Of a DNA stretch of 64,000 nt, positions 37,429 to 46,757 are shown one piece after another. Each line of letters opens with the position of its first letter. The stretch's first letter is position 1. Both the position numbers and the translations under genes were made by a program. Origin of the DNA: a bacterium (GTDB taxonomy: Bacteria; Myxococcota_A; Bradymonadia; UBA7976; UBA1532); assembly GCA_030427205.1 (NCBI GenBank), contig JAUHXC010000007.1, positions 186,001-250,000 on the forward strand. Reading direction: 5' to 3'. Below the pieces are notes generated by a model. It saw only the letters and a list, made by a program, of their open reading frames with translations, was not told the DNA's origin and made no database searches.

Positions 37429-40400
37429 ATGCAAAACAGTTGGCGGTGGATCGGGCCGGTGGTCGTGGCCCTGGGTGCGGTGCTGACGGGGGGCTGCGAG
37501 CAGCAGACCGGCGATCCGGGCGACGCGACGGTCGACGCCGCGCCCCAGGCGGCCTGCGACAACGGGCTCGACGACGACGGCGACGGGCTCGTCGACCTCG
37601 AAGACCCCGGCTGCGTCGACGGCGCCGACGACAACGAGGTCGACGAGGTGGCGCCGCAGTGTGACAACGGGCTCGACGACGACGGCGACGGGGCGACCGA
37701 CCTGGCCGATCCCGGCTGCGCCGACCGGGCCGACCCCGACGAGAGCGACGACCCGCCGCCGCCGCAGTGCAGCAACGGCGAGGACGACGACGAGGATGGC
37801 GCCATCGACCTCGCCGACCGCGGCTGCGCCTCGGCCCGCGACGACGACGAGAGCGACGAGCCGCCGCTGCCGCAGTGCAGCAACGGCGAGGACGACGACG
37901 GCGACGGCTTCACCGACTTCCCGGGGGATCCCGGCTGCGGCTCGGAGCGGGACGACGACGAGAGCGACGGCGGCCCGCCGCGGCCGCAGTGCGCCGACTT
38001 CGCCGACAACGACGGCGACGGGCGGGTCGACCTCGCCGATCCCGGCTGCGCCAGCCCGGCCGACCCCCGCGAGACCGACCCCGACCCGCTGCCGGCGTGC
38101 TTCAACGGCGTGGACGACGACGCCGACGGCATCGTCGACTTCCCCCGCGATCCGGGCTGCTCGGCGGCCGGTGACGAAGACGAGGCCGACGGCCCGCGGC
38201 CGCCGTTCTGCGCCAACGGGCTCGACGACGACGGCGACGGGCGGGTGGACTACCCCAACGACCCGGGCTGCGCCGGCGCTGGCGATCAGGACGAGAGCGA
38301 CCCCGAGGTCGTGCCCGGCTGCGCCGACGGCGTGGACAACGACAGCGACGATCGGATCGACTTCCCCGACGATCCGGGCTGCGAGAGCGCGGCGGACGGC
38401 ACCGAGCGCGCCGCGTGCGGGGCCCGCCGCTTCGCCGCCGAGGTCGAGGCCGGGCGGTTGATCCGGGGCCAGACCAGCGGCGTCTTCGAGCACGAGGGCA
38501 GCTGCGGCGGCCGCGGCGCGCCGGAGGTGGTCTTCCTCTATCGCCTCGATCAGCGGGTCGAGGCGCTGGAGATCACCACGGCCTTCCCCGATACCGAGCT
38601 GGAGACGACGCTCTACGTGCGCCGCGGCTGCGCCAACCCCGCCTCGGAGGTGGCCTGCGTGCGCGAGCCGGCCGACGAGGTGGCGGCCAATACCCTGGTG
38701 CTCGAAGACCCCGAGCCGGGCACGTACTACATCTTCCTCGACGGCGCGGCCAATCGCGGCGGCGAGTTCGCGCTGATGATCGAGCCGGTGCCGCTCGCCG
38801 CCTGCCGCAACGGCGTCGACGACGACGAGGACGGGCGGGTCGACTACCCGGCCGACCCCGGCTGCGAGCAGCCGCTCGACCGCGACGAGGCCGACCCCGA
38901 TCCGCTGCCCGCCTGCGCCGACGACGTGGACAACGACGGCGACGGGCTGGTGGACTATCCGCTCGACATCGGCTGCGCGGCGGCGAGCGACCCCGACGAA
39001 GTCGACGCCTGCGGTCAAGGCGTCGCGGCCCTGGAGTTCCCGGCGGGCGTGGCGTTCGTCGACGGCGTCCTCGACGGCGGCACCAACGTGATGGAGGGCA
39101 GCTGCGGCGGCGCGGGCCGGCCGGAGCGCATCTACCGCTACGTCAACCCGTTCAACGCCAACCTGACCTTCAGCGTCGACAACGACGTCACCGAGGCCAC
39201 CGTGGCGCTGTACGTGCGCGGCGATCAGTGCAGCAACCCGCGGGACGAGCTGGGCTGCGACGCCCGCGAGCCGCCGCCGATCAGCGCCGGCGGCACCGTC
39301 GAGGTCGAGCGGGCGCCGCCGGGCGAGTACTACGTCATCGTCGATACCGCGCTGGGCATCGGCAGCTTCCGGCTGACGGTGCAGTCCGAGCGGCTGCCGC
39401 CGGGGTGCTCCGACAGCTTCGACAACGACGGCGACGGCTTCCTCGACGCCGACGACCTGGGCTGCGAGAGCCCGGGGGATGAGGACGAGGCCGACCCCGA
39501 GTTCGGGCCCGATCCGGTGTGCGCCAACGGCGAGGACGACGACGGCGACGGCCTGATCGACTACCCGTGGGATCCGGGCTGCCTGGTGCGCGGCGGGCCC
39601 TCCGAGGACGACCCCGACGTGCCGCCGGTGTGCAGCAACGGCGTCGACGACGACGAGGACGGGGTGGTCGACTTCCCGCGGGACGTGGGCTGCGCCTACG
39701 CCGCCGACGAGGACGAGGCCGATCTGGGCCGGCCGGCGTGCAACAACCGCATCGACGACGACGGCGATGACCTCACCGACTGGCCCTACGACCCTGGCTG
39801 CCCCAGCCCCGGCTCGCGCAGCGAGGGCGACCCGCCGCAGCCGGGCGCCTGCGCCGACGAGGTCGACAACGACCGCGACGGGCTGGTGGACTTCCCGTTC
39901 GACCCCGGCTGCGCTTCGGCGGGCTGGTACACCGAGGACGACCCCGAGGTACCCTTCGCCTGCGGCAACGGCGAGGACGACGACGAGGACGGCCTCACCG
40001 ACTTCCCCCGTGATCCGGGCTGCCAGTTCGCCGCTGACGACGACGAGGCCGACCCGGCCTTCCCGCCGGCCTGCGCCAACGGCCGGGACGACGACGCCAA
40101 CGGGCGCATCGACTGGCCCGACGACCCGGGCTGTCAGTCGGCGGCCGATACCGAGGAGCGCGCCGGCGGGCGGGTGAGCGCGCGCTGCGCCGACGGCCTC
40201 GACAACGACGATGATGGCGCGCTCGACCTGGCCGATCCGGGCTGCAGCGGGCCGCGGGACGACGACGAGAGCGACCCCGAGGTGCAGCCGTGGTGCGACG
40301 ACGGCGTAGACAACGACGCCGACGGCATCATCGACTGGCCCGACGATGACGGCTGCGCTGCCCGCGGCGACGAGTGCGAGCAGACGGGCTATGGCCAGTG

Positions 40401-40974
40401 CGACGGGGTCTGCCTCGATCTGGTGGCCGACGCGCAGAACTGCGGCGAGTGCGGGCGGGTCTGCGCCGACGGCGTCGAGTGCATCGACGGGTTCTGCGGC
40501 GGGCTCTTCGCCTTCGAGGGCATCCTCGAAGATACCCCGCCCGACCTGCTCGGCGGCTGGCAGGTCTGCCACCAGGACCTCTACGGCGAGAGCGGCACCC
40601 GCATCGCCGATGTGCTCGCCGCCTGCGACGGCGAGTTCATCATGTACGGCTGCAAGCAGTCGGCCGCCGAGAACTGGCAGCTGCTGGCGATGGGCGAGCG
40701 GGACGAGGTCTTCCGCAATACCGGCGACCAGGGCAACCAGCTCAACGAGCACAACGGCGTGGCGTGGTACTTCAGCCAGAGCTACTCGATCGGCTTCGTG
40801 CTGCCCGGCACCGGGGTCTCGCGCAACTCGTGCGACACCGCCAACCAGTCGCCGCAGCACCGGCTGTGCTGGCACACCGGCAACAACAGCTTCAACGGCG
40901 GCTATCGCTGCGGCGCGCGCACCGGGCTCAACGGGGCGCGGGACTGGGATCGGGTGATCTGGACCAGCCGCTGA
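37429..40974 (+). CDS. Asp/Asn-repeat lipoprotein, 19 repeats
   Basis: An 1181-residue predicted lipoprotein (signal ending AVLTGGC). It has 19 repeats of CxNGxDDDxDGxxDxPxDPGC, arranged 8, a PPC-like domain, 2, a second PPC-like domain, and 9. After the repeats comes an EGF-like Cys cluster (DAQNCGECGRVC) and a C-terminal domain of about 165 residues with GWQVCHQDLYGES and NSFNGGYRCGARTGLNG, which is absent from the paralogue at 28696. GGGAG precedes the ATG. It is likely a long calcium-stiffened surface protein with a functional head at the C-terminus. Confidence 0.87.
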   Translation: MQNSWRWIGPVVVALGAVLTGGCEQQTGDPGDATVDAAPQAACDNGLDDDGDGLVDLEDPGCVDGADDNEVDEVAPQCDNGLDDDGDGATDLADPGCADRADPDESDDPPPPQCSNGEDDDEDGAIDLADRGCASARDDDESDEPPLPQCSNGEDDDGDGFTDFPGDPGCGSERDDDESDGGPPRPQCADFADNDGDGRVDLADPGCASPADPRETDPDPLPACFNGVDDDADGIVDFPRDPGCSAAGDEDEADGPRPPFCANGLDDDGDGRVDYPNDPGCAGAGDQDESDPEVVPGCADGVDNDSDDRIDFPDDPGCESAADGTERAACGARRFAAEVEAGRLIRGQTSGVFEHEGSCGGRGAPEVVFLYRLDQRVEALEITTAFPDTELETTLYVRRGCANPASEVACVREPADEVAANTLVLEDPEPGTYYIFLDGAANRGGEFALMIEPVPLAACRNGVDDDEDGRVDYPADPGCEQPLDRDEADPDPLPACADDVDNDGDGLVDYPLDIGCAAASDPDEVDACGQGVAALEFPAGVAFVDGVLDGGTNVMEGSCGGAGRPERIYRYVNPFNANLTFSVDNDVTEATVALYVRGDQCSNPRDELGCDAREPPPISAGGTVEVERAPPGEYYVIVDTALGIGSFRLTVQSERLPPGCSDSFDNDGDGFLDADDLGCESPGDEDEADPEFGPDPVCANGEDDDGDGLIDYPWDPGCLVRGGPSEDDPDVPPVCSNGVDDDEDGVVDFPRDVGCAYAADEDEADLGRPACNNRIDDDGDDLTDWPYDPGCPSPGSRSEGDPPQPGACADEVDNDRDGLVDFPFDPGCASAGWYTEDDPEVPFACGNGEDDDEDGLTDFPRDPGCQFAADDDEADPAFPPACANGRDDDANGRIDWPDDPGCQSAADTEERAGGRVSARCADGLDNDDDGALDLADPGCSGPRDDDESDPEVQPWCDDGVDNDADGIIDWPDDDGCAARGDECEQTGYGQCDGVCLDLVADAQNCGECGRVCADGVECIDGFCGGLFAFEGILEDTPPDLLGGWQVCHQDLYGESGTRIADVLAACDGEFIMYGCKQSAAENWQLLAMGERDEVFRNTGDQGNQLNEHNGVAWYFSQSYSIGFVLPGTGVSRNSCDTANQSPQHRLCWHTGNNSFNGGYRCGARTGLNGARDWDRVIWTSR

Positions 40975-40984
40975 GCGCGCTCGG

Positions 40985-41773
40985 TCAGCTGAACCGACGG
41001 GTCGACGCCCGCGCCGCGGCGCAGTCGGCGCAGTCGGCGCTCGGCGGGCAGAGGAAGACCAGCGGATCGACATCGAGCAGCGCGCGGGCCTCGTCGACGA
41101 TGGCCCGCGCGTCAGCCAGCCGGGCGTGGCCATGGCCCACCGGCCCCTCTCGCTGCGCGCCGCGGGCCCGCAGCGGCCCGTCGAGCTTCGCGAAGCCCGC
41201 GCAGCAGTGGTCCGGCTCGCTGATCGGGACGGTTCGGGCGAGCCCGTCGACCAGCGCCACCGTCGGGTGCGCGGTCGAGTAGGGCACATCGGCCATGACC
41301 TCGGCGACGTGCACCACGGTGTCGGCGTCGTGACCGACCCCCAGCAGCAAGACCTGACCGTCGAGCGCCACGACCCGGCCGGGCGGGCTGTCGGGGCCGT
41401 GCACCGGCTCGAGCGGCTGCGGCGCGCAGATGGCCGCGGCCCGTGGCCCGAACGCGGCGAACGAGCCGCCGGGGTGGGTGCTGCGCGTCACGCCCGCCCG
41501 CCGCCAGAAGCGCTCGGCGGTGATCCCCATGTCGAGCGTCGGCGTCGTCTGCGGGTCGAAGAGGCCCTGCCCGTCGGTCATGGTGGGCATCACCAGGGTG
41601 CCCTCGGGGCCCAGCGCGTCGAGCAGGGCGTCGATCAGCGCCTCGGGCCCCCCGGCGATGGGGCGCAGCGCGCGGAACGACGTATGCACCTCGAGCACGC
41701 CGCCCCGGCGAACGCCGAGGGCGCGCAGCTGAGCGCTGATGGTCGCTCGGTTCACCGGCTGGGGGCGGCTCAT
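40985..41773 (-). CDS. AAC(3)-family N-acetyltransferase
   Basis: A 262-residue member of the aminoglycoside 3-N-acetyltransferase fold (Antibiotic_NAT). Diagnostic segments are VHTSFRALRPIAGGPEALI, LGPEGTLVMPTMT, TRSTHPGGSFAAFG, HGPDSP and LLLGVGHDADT. The usual reaction is acetyl transfer from acetyl-CoA to an aminoglycoside amine; many chromosomal members act on other amines, so resistance is not implied. The C-terminus has an extra Cys cluster (CPPSADCADC). It is followed upstream by the YihY gene, with 13 bp between. Confidence 0.82.
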   Translation of the reverse strand: MSRPQPVNRATISAQLRALGVRRGGVLEVHTSFRALRPIAGGPEALIDALLDALGPEGTLVMPTMTDGQGLFDPQTTPTLDMGITAERFWRRAGVTRSTHPGGSFAAFGPRAAAICAPQPLEPVHGPDSPPGRVVALDGQVLLLGVGHDADTVVHVAEVMADVPYSTAHPTVALVDGLARTVPISEPDHCCAGFAKLDGPLRARGAQREGPVGHGHARLADARAIVDEARALLDVDPLVFLCPPSADCADCAAARASTRRFS

Positions 41774-41786
41774 GGCGTGGGCTCCT

Positions 41787-42728
41787 TCACTGGGAAGGGT
41801 CGGGCTGATCGCGCGGGCGCTCGTCGTCCGCGAGGGCGACCGCGTGGCTGTCGGGCTCTATGCCGCCACCGTAGCGGGTGGCGTAGACCTGGGTGAACTC
41901 GGCGCCGAAGAAGAGGATCGACGCGCTGTAGTAGACCCAGACCAGAAAGGCCACCAGCGACGTGGCCGCGCCGTAGGACGAGATCACCGCGCTGTTGGCG
42001 ATGTACAGCCCGATGAGCGACTTGCCGATCTCGAAGAGCACCGCGGTGACCGCCGCGCCGATCCAGATGTCGCGCCAGGCGATGCGCACGTCGGGCAGCA
42101 CCTTGAAGATGAAGGCGAACAGGCCGGTGTAGAGCAGCAGCGACAGGCCCAGATCACCCAGCTCGAGCAGCCACTCGTCGTCGATGGGCAGCAGGCCGTG
42201 CACGTGCTCGAGCACGAAGGTCAGCGCCGAGCTGGCGATGAGCGAGACCAGCATCAAGAAGCCGAGCATGCCCATCGTCGCCAGCGACAACAGCCGCTTG
42301 CGCACGAAGTTCCACAGGTCGTTGCCCGGCGCCGGCTCGACCCGCCAGATGAGGTTGATGGTCTCCTGCAGGCTCGCGAAGGCCACCGTCGCGCCGAAGA
42401 GCAGCACCGCGACGCCGACCACCGCGGCGATGCCCGCGCCGGGATCCTGGGCGCCGGCCTGCATGACCTCCTGGATGGCCGCCGCGCCGCTGGGCCCCAG
42501 CAGCAGCTCGGCCTGGGCCATGAGCCGATCGGCGGCGGCGCCGTCGTCCCAGACGAGGCCGGCGACGGTCAGCGCCAGGATGACCAGGGGCGCCAGCGAG
42601 AGCGCGGTGTAGTAGCTCAGGCGGGCGGCCAGATCGAGGCAGCCGTCGGCGATGAACTGCTGCACGCAGCGGGTCAGCAGGGTGGCGGCGGTGCGCAGCG
42701 GGCGGGGCAGGCGGTCGATGAAGTCCAT
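41787..42728 (-). CDS. YihY/BrkB-family inner-membrane protein
   Basis: A 313-residue integral membrane protein with six predicted helices. The family marks are LAARLSYYTALSLAPLVILAL, GATVAFASLQETINLIW and AVISSYGAATSLVAFLVWVYYSA. The C-terminal tail is acidic and cytoplasmic. YihY-type proteins were once called RNase BN but are membrane proteins of unclear function. It is transcribed together with the AAC(3)-like gene. Confidence 0.88.
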   Translation of the reverse strand: MDFIDRLPRPLRTAATLLTRCVQQFIADGCLDLAARLSYYTALSLAPLVILALTVAGLVWDDGAAADRLMAQAELLLGPSGAAAIQEVMQAGAQDPGAGIAAVVGVAVLLFGATVAFASLQETINLIWRVEPAPGNDLWNFVRKRLLSLATMGMLGFLMLVSLIASSALTFVLEHVHGLLPIDDEWLLELGDLGLSLLLYTGLFAFIFKVLPDVRIAWRDIWIGAAVTAVLFEIGKSLIGLYIANSAVISSYGAATSLVAFLVWVYYSASILFFGAEFTQVYATRYGGGIEPDSHAVALADDERPRDQPDPSQ

Positions 42729-42853
42729 GCCTGTTCGAGCAGCCGGGCGGCCCGGTCGTCACCGCGGCCCGTCAGCCGCAGCGTATCGGGCGCGGTGTAT
42801 TGGCCCCGGCGTATCGGACGCGACGCGCGGGGCCCGCCGGGCATCGGGTCTGC

Positions 42854-43546
42854 ATGCGACCCGACCCTCCCGGCTTCTGGCCGGCCCGTATCGCCGCCCG
42901 CGTCCCCGACGGCCCCCGCGGCCAGCTGGTCACCTTCGACGTCGAGCCCGGCTGGGGCGCCGGCCACCGCGCGCCGGGGCAATACTGCGAGCTCCGCCTG
43001 GGCGGGCACACCGGCTTCTTCGCCATCGCCGGCCCGCCCGGCGCGCCGCGGCCGCAGTTCTACGTGCAGGACAGCGGCGGCAGCTCGACGGCGGTGCTCG
43101 GCAGCCCGGTCGGCGCCACCGTCGAGCTGGGCCCGCCGAGCGGCGCGGGCTATGCCCTCGACGGCGCGCTGAACGACGGCGGGCCGATCTACGCTCTGGC
43201 CACCGGCAGCGGCTGGTACGGGCTGCGCCCCGCCCTATGGGCCCTGGCCGCGGCGGGCCGCACCGCCCACGTCTACGCCGGCTTCCGCGATCCGGTCGCG
43301 GCGCTGGATACCGTCGGGCAGCAAGCCTTGCGCGATCGCGGGTTTCGGGTCGACGTCTGCCTGAGCCGCCCGCTGTCGGGTTGGACCGGGCGGCGGGGTT
43401 ATGTGCAGGACGCGCTGTTCGCCGATGTGCCGCGGCTCGACGACGCGTGGTTGATCGCCTGCGGCCAGCCCGAGATGCAGGACGCCGCCAAGCACCGCGC
43501 CGTCGAGCGCGGGCTGCGGCCGGCGCGGTTTCTGACCAACTACTGA
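42854..43546 (+). CDS. Ferredoxin-reductase-like FAD/NAD(P) oxidoreductase
   Basis: A 230-residue protein with the two-domain layout of FNR-type reductases. The N-terminal barrel has APGQYCELRLGG and FFAIAGPPG, where the FAD-binding RxxS motif is replaced. The NAD domain has ALATGSGWYGLRPALWAL in place of GTGxAP, and ACGQPEMQDA as the C-terminal CGxxxM motif. Electron partner is unknown. It ends convergent with the transglutaminase gene, overlapping it by 7 bp. Confidence 0.75.
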   Translation: MRPDPPGFWPARIAARVPDGPRGQLVTFDVEPGWGAGHRAPGQYCELRLGGHTGFFAIAGPPGAPRPQFYVQDSGGSSTAVLGSPVGATVELGPPSGAGYALDGALNDGGPIYALATGSGWYGLRPALWALAAAGRTAHVYAGFRDPVAALDTVGQQALRDRGFRVDVCLSRPLSGWTGRRGYVQDALFADVPRLDDAWLIACGQPEMQDAAKHRAVERGLRPARFLTNY

Positions 43547-45471
43547 CGGCGGCCCCAGCGGCGGTCGGATCGGATGAAGCCGTCGATGCGCGCCGCGATG
43601 TCTTCCGCGTCGCCCTGGCCCCCATAGCGCAGCACCCGACAGGCTTCGATCAGCTCGGCGGCCGCGTCGAGGCCGGCGGCGTGCAGGCGGGCGCCGAAGC
43701 GGCCGAGGGGCTCCGACGGCGCTCGGATCAGGCGATGGCGGGCGGCGAGGTGGCCTTCGAGCAGCATCAGCGGGCCGAAGCGCTCGTCGTCGTCGATGGC
43801 CCGGGTCGCCCGCCGCCGGCGCACCCGGATGAAGACCAGCAGCAGCGCCGAGATGCCGCCGAGGGCCGCGGTCAGCTCGGCCACCGACAGGTCGGCCAGC
43901 CGCTCGAAGACGCGGCCGAAGGCCCGCTTGAAGACGTCCCAGCGCGCGGCCCACCAGCCCACCGACTGGCGGGTATTCTCGCCCAGGGCGCCCGGCGGCG
44001 TCGGATCCCACGTCTGCCAGCGGCCGTCGAGCCAGACCTCGACCCAGGCGTGCGCGTCGCGGCTGCGCACGACCGAGTAGCCGCCCACCGGGTTCTGCTC
44101 GATGACCCGGTAGCCGGCGACCATGCGGGCCGGGATGCCCAGGCCGCGGGCCATGAGGGTCAGGCCGCTGGCGAAGTACTCGCAGTGGCCCGACCTGCTG
44201 AAGTGCAGGAACCACCACGTGGGGTCCATCTTCTGCGGCGGCTCGATCAGCTCGAGGCTGTAGGTGAAGTCGCGGGCGAAGCGGCTGCTGATCGCGCGCA
44301 GCTTCGCCCGGTCGTCGGCCGCGCCGGCGGTCCACTCGACGGCGAGATCGGTGAAGTGCGCGCGCCACTTCTGCGGCAGCGCCACGTCGTGCTCGGTCGG
44401 TCGGTCGATGTGCGGCTCGCGGCCCGGCGTATCGGGGTCGACGGTCTGCACGACCCAGGTCCGCGGCTCGGAGACCATCTCCGGCGCCAGCTCGGGGATG
44501 CCGTAGGGGTCGAGGCGGGTCAGCTCGGGGCCGTCGTCGAGGCGCACCGCGCCCAGCGGCACGAAGAGCGCCAGGCCCGAGTCGGGGCTGCCCTCGATGA
44601 GCAGCGTCGACCGCGGGCGCAGCTCGCCGTAGTCGAGCGCGAGGCGGTCGCCGGGTTCGTAGCGCGGCCCGCTGTAGCCGGGGATCGGGCGGATGGCCCA
44701 GCTGCCGCCGCGGTAGTCGACATAGACCCGGCCGCGCAGGTGGTCGGTCTCGCCCTCGACCCGCAGCTTGACCGCGTCGTCGAGGGTGATGCGCCCCGAC
44801 TCGCCGAGCTGGATGCGGCCCTCGCCGAAGCCCGAGGTGCCCGCGCCGCCGAAGAGGTAGGGGGACAGCGCCCGCGAGACGGCGGGTTCGGCGGCGGGCA
44901 GGGCCCAGCCCAGGCCGCCGAGCACGCCGCCGGCGAGCAGCAGCGCGACGATGAGGGGGGCGAGCCCGCCGCGCTGATGGCGGAAGAAGGCCGGCCAGCC
45001 GCCGTCGCGCAGCATGGTCGCGATGACGCCGGCGGCGAGGTAGGCGGCGACCCCGAGGCCGAAGACGGGCCGGTTGACGGTGCGGGCGAGGCCCATCAGC
45101 GCGACGAGCCCCGCGCCGAGGGCCGCGGCGTTGCCGGCGCGGTCGGCGCGCCACCACAGCTGCGGCAGCGCGATGGCCAGCCCGCCGACGGTCACGTACA
45201 GCCCGAAGGTGGGCTTGCTCGACCCGGGAAAGAGCGTCAGCAGGCCGAGCGCGGCGGTCAGGGTCACGACCTGAATGGCCGCCTGCACGATGCCCGCCGG
45301 ACGGGGCAGGCGCCCGACCCGCGCGCCGACGACCGCGATCAGCGCCAGCACCCCGCCGATCGCGGCGTAGGGCGAGTCGGAGAACAGCAGCAGCAGCGCC
45401 GGCACCTCGAGGGCGAAGGCCAGCGCGGCGGCGGCGGCGCGCGGGTGTCCCGGCTCGGCGCGCGCCGTCAC
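43540..45471 (-). CDS. TgpA-like membrane transglutaminase
   Basis: A 643-residue protein. Five or six N-terminal membrane helices (1-190; DUF3488 type) precede a periplasmic transglutaminase-like domain with Cys430 (RSGHCEYFASG), His474 (RDAHAWVEVW) and Asp489 (WDPTPPG). Another membrane helix lies near 550 (LGGISALLLVFIRV), followed by a cytoplasmic DUF4129-like helical tail. The start overlaps the stop of the DUF58 gene by 4 bp. It is the third gene of the MoxR-DUF58-transglutaminase cluster, whose job in most bacteria is not firmly known. Confidence 0.9.
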   Translation of the reverse strand: MTARAEPGHPRAAAAALAFALEVPALLLLFSDSPYAAIGGVLALIAVVGARVGRLPRPAGIVQAAIQVVTLTAALGLLTLFPGSSKPTFGLYVTVGGLAIALPQLWWRADRAGNAAALGAGLVALMGLARTVNRPVFGLGVAAYLAAGVIATMLRDGGWPAFFRHQRGGLAPLIVALLLAGGVLGGLGWALPAAEPAVSRALSPYLFGGAGTSGFGEGRIQLGESGRITLDDAVKLRVEGETDHLRGRVYVDYRGGSWAIRPIPGYSGPRYEPGDRLALDYGELRPRSTLLIEGSPDSGLALFVPLGAVRLDDGPELTRLDPYGIPELAPEMVSEPRTWVVQTVDPDTPGREPHIDRPTEHDVALPQKWRAHFTDLAVEWTAGAADDRAKLRAISSRFARDFTYSLELIEPPQKMDPTWWFLHFSRSGHCEYFASGLTLMARGLGIPARMVAGYRVIEQNPVGGYSVVRSRDAHAWVEVWLDGRWQTWDPTPPGALGENTRQSVGWWAARWDVFKRAFGRVFERLADLSVAELTAALGGISALLLVFIRVRRRRATRAIDDDERFGPLMLLEGHLAARHRLIRAPSEPLGRFGARLHAAGLDAAAELIEACRVLRYGGQGDAEDIAARIDGFIRSDRRWGRRQ

Positions 45472-46724
45472 AGGACCACCCCGCCCGGCAGGTCGTCGGG
45501 GCGCAGGGCCCGCACCCCGGCCTGCTCGGCGGCGGCGAGGGCGGCTTTGTCGCGGGAGACGAGCACCGGCCGGGCGCCGCGGCCGATCAGCGCGCCGACC
45601 AGCCCCTGCTGCGCGGGCCCCCAGTCGGCGAGCACCAGATACAAAGGCTCGCCGGGCGCGAGGCCGATGGCGACCCGCGCCTCGGCGTCGGCCGGCTGGC
45701 CCGGCTGCACGGTGGCCAGCATGTCGAGGGCGCGCTCGAAGGCCGACCCGTCGTGGCCGACGATGATCGTGCCCGGCTCGGCGGTGGCGGCGACCAATTC
45801 GACCCGGGTCTCGTCGCGGGCGGCCCAGGCCACCAGCGACGCCGCGAGGCTCGCCGCCCCGTCGAAGCCCTCGCGGTCGGGGGTCTGCATCGCGCCGAAG
45901 AGCGCGACCCGCACCCGGCGGCGCATGGCGGTGCGGTACTCGCGCACCATCGGCTCACCCAGCCGGGCCCACGAGCGGGCGTGCAGGTCGCGCAGCCGGT
46001 CGCCGCGGCGATAGGGGCGCACCCCGAGCAGTTCGAAGCTCTCGCCGCGCACCCGCGTGCGGCTCTTGCCCTCGGGCGGCGCGGCGACCGCGTGCGGCGG
46101 CGGCGCGTTGATCGGGACCACCGGCGGCACGACCCGCAGCCGCACCTGCTCGCTGACGACCCGCCGCCCGTTCATCAGGCCCAGCGGTCGGATCGAGGCC
46201 ACGTAGAACCGGCCGATATAGCGCTCGCCGCGCACCAGGAAGCTCGCCGACAGGTTGACCCGGGCCTCGGCGCCCGGCGCGAGGTGGCCGATGCCCGGCC
46301 GGCGCTCGATCCAGGTGCCGTCCCACGGCAGAAACGGCCCGTGCACCCGCAGGGCGTACACCGGCTGGTCGCCGGTATTGCGCACGACGGCGGTGAAGCG
46401 CACCGCCTCGCCGGCGGCGACCCGCGGCGGGTGCTCGATGCGCAGCTCGACCCCGTCGATGCGGGCGATGGGGCGGGTGAGGAAGGCCGAGACGAGCAGG
46501 CCGACGAGCCCGCAGAAGACGAGGTAGAGGTGGCTGAAGCGCACGTCGATGCCCGCCGCGCCGGCCACCAGCGTCGCCACCACCAGCACCTGCCCCTCGC
46601 GGGTCAGGCTGTGCAGCGGCGTGGTCACGAACTGGATGAACCGCCCGGTGCGGGTGCGGTTGAAGCCGTCGAACCGCTCCGTCGAGCGCGGGATGAGGAT
46701 GTAGTTGAGCTCGCGCAGGTTCAT
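45468..46724 (-). CDS. DUF58-domain membrane protein
   Basis: A 418-residue protein with two N-terminal membrane helices (VLVVATLVAGAAGIDV, LYLVFCGLVGLLVSAFL), a beta-sandwich and the DUF58 core GVRPYRRGDRLRDLHARSWARLG. The tail is vWA-like. DUF58 proteins work with MoxR ATPases, whose gene lies 33 bp upstream in the same direction. Confidence 0.9.
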   Translation of the reverse strand: MNLRELNYILIPRSTERFDGFNRTRTGRFIQFVTTPLHSLTREGQVLVVATLVAGAAGIDVRFSHLYLVFCGLVGLLVSAFLTRPIARIDGVELRIEHPPRVAAGEAVRFTAVVRNTGDQPVYALRVHGPFLPWDGTWIERRPGIGHLAPGAEARVNLSASFLVRGERYIGRFYVASIRPLGLMNGRRVVSEQVRLRVVPPVVPINAPPPHAVAAPPEGKSRTRVRGESFELLGVRPYRRGDRLRDLHARSWARLGEPMVREYRTAMRRRVRVALFGAMQTPDREGFDGAASLAASLVAWAARDETRVELVAATAEPGTIIVGHDGSAFERALDMLATVQPGQPADAEARVAIGLAPGEPLYLVLADWGPAQQGLVGALIGRGARPVLVSRDKAALAAAEQAGVRALRPDDLPGGVVL

Positions 46725-46757
46725 GACGGCGCCCCCCCGAGCACCCGGCTCGGGTCT

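Noticed and set aside
37270..41289. Very long minus-strand reading (1339 codons) rich in Ala/Val
   Set aside because: It is antisense to the 19-repeat lipoprotein; GAC/GTC repeat codons read open on both strands. It also swallows the start of the AAC(3)-like gene.
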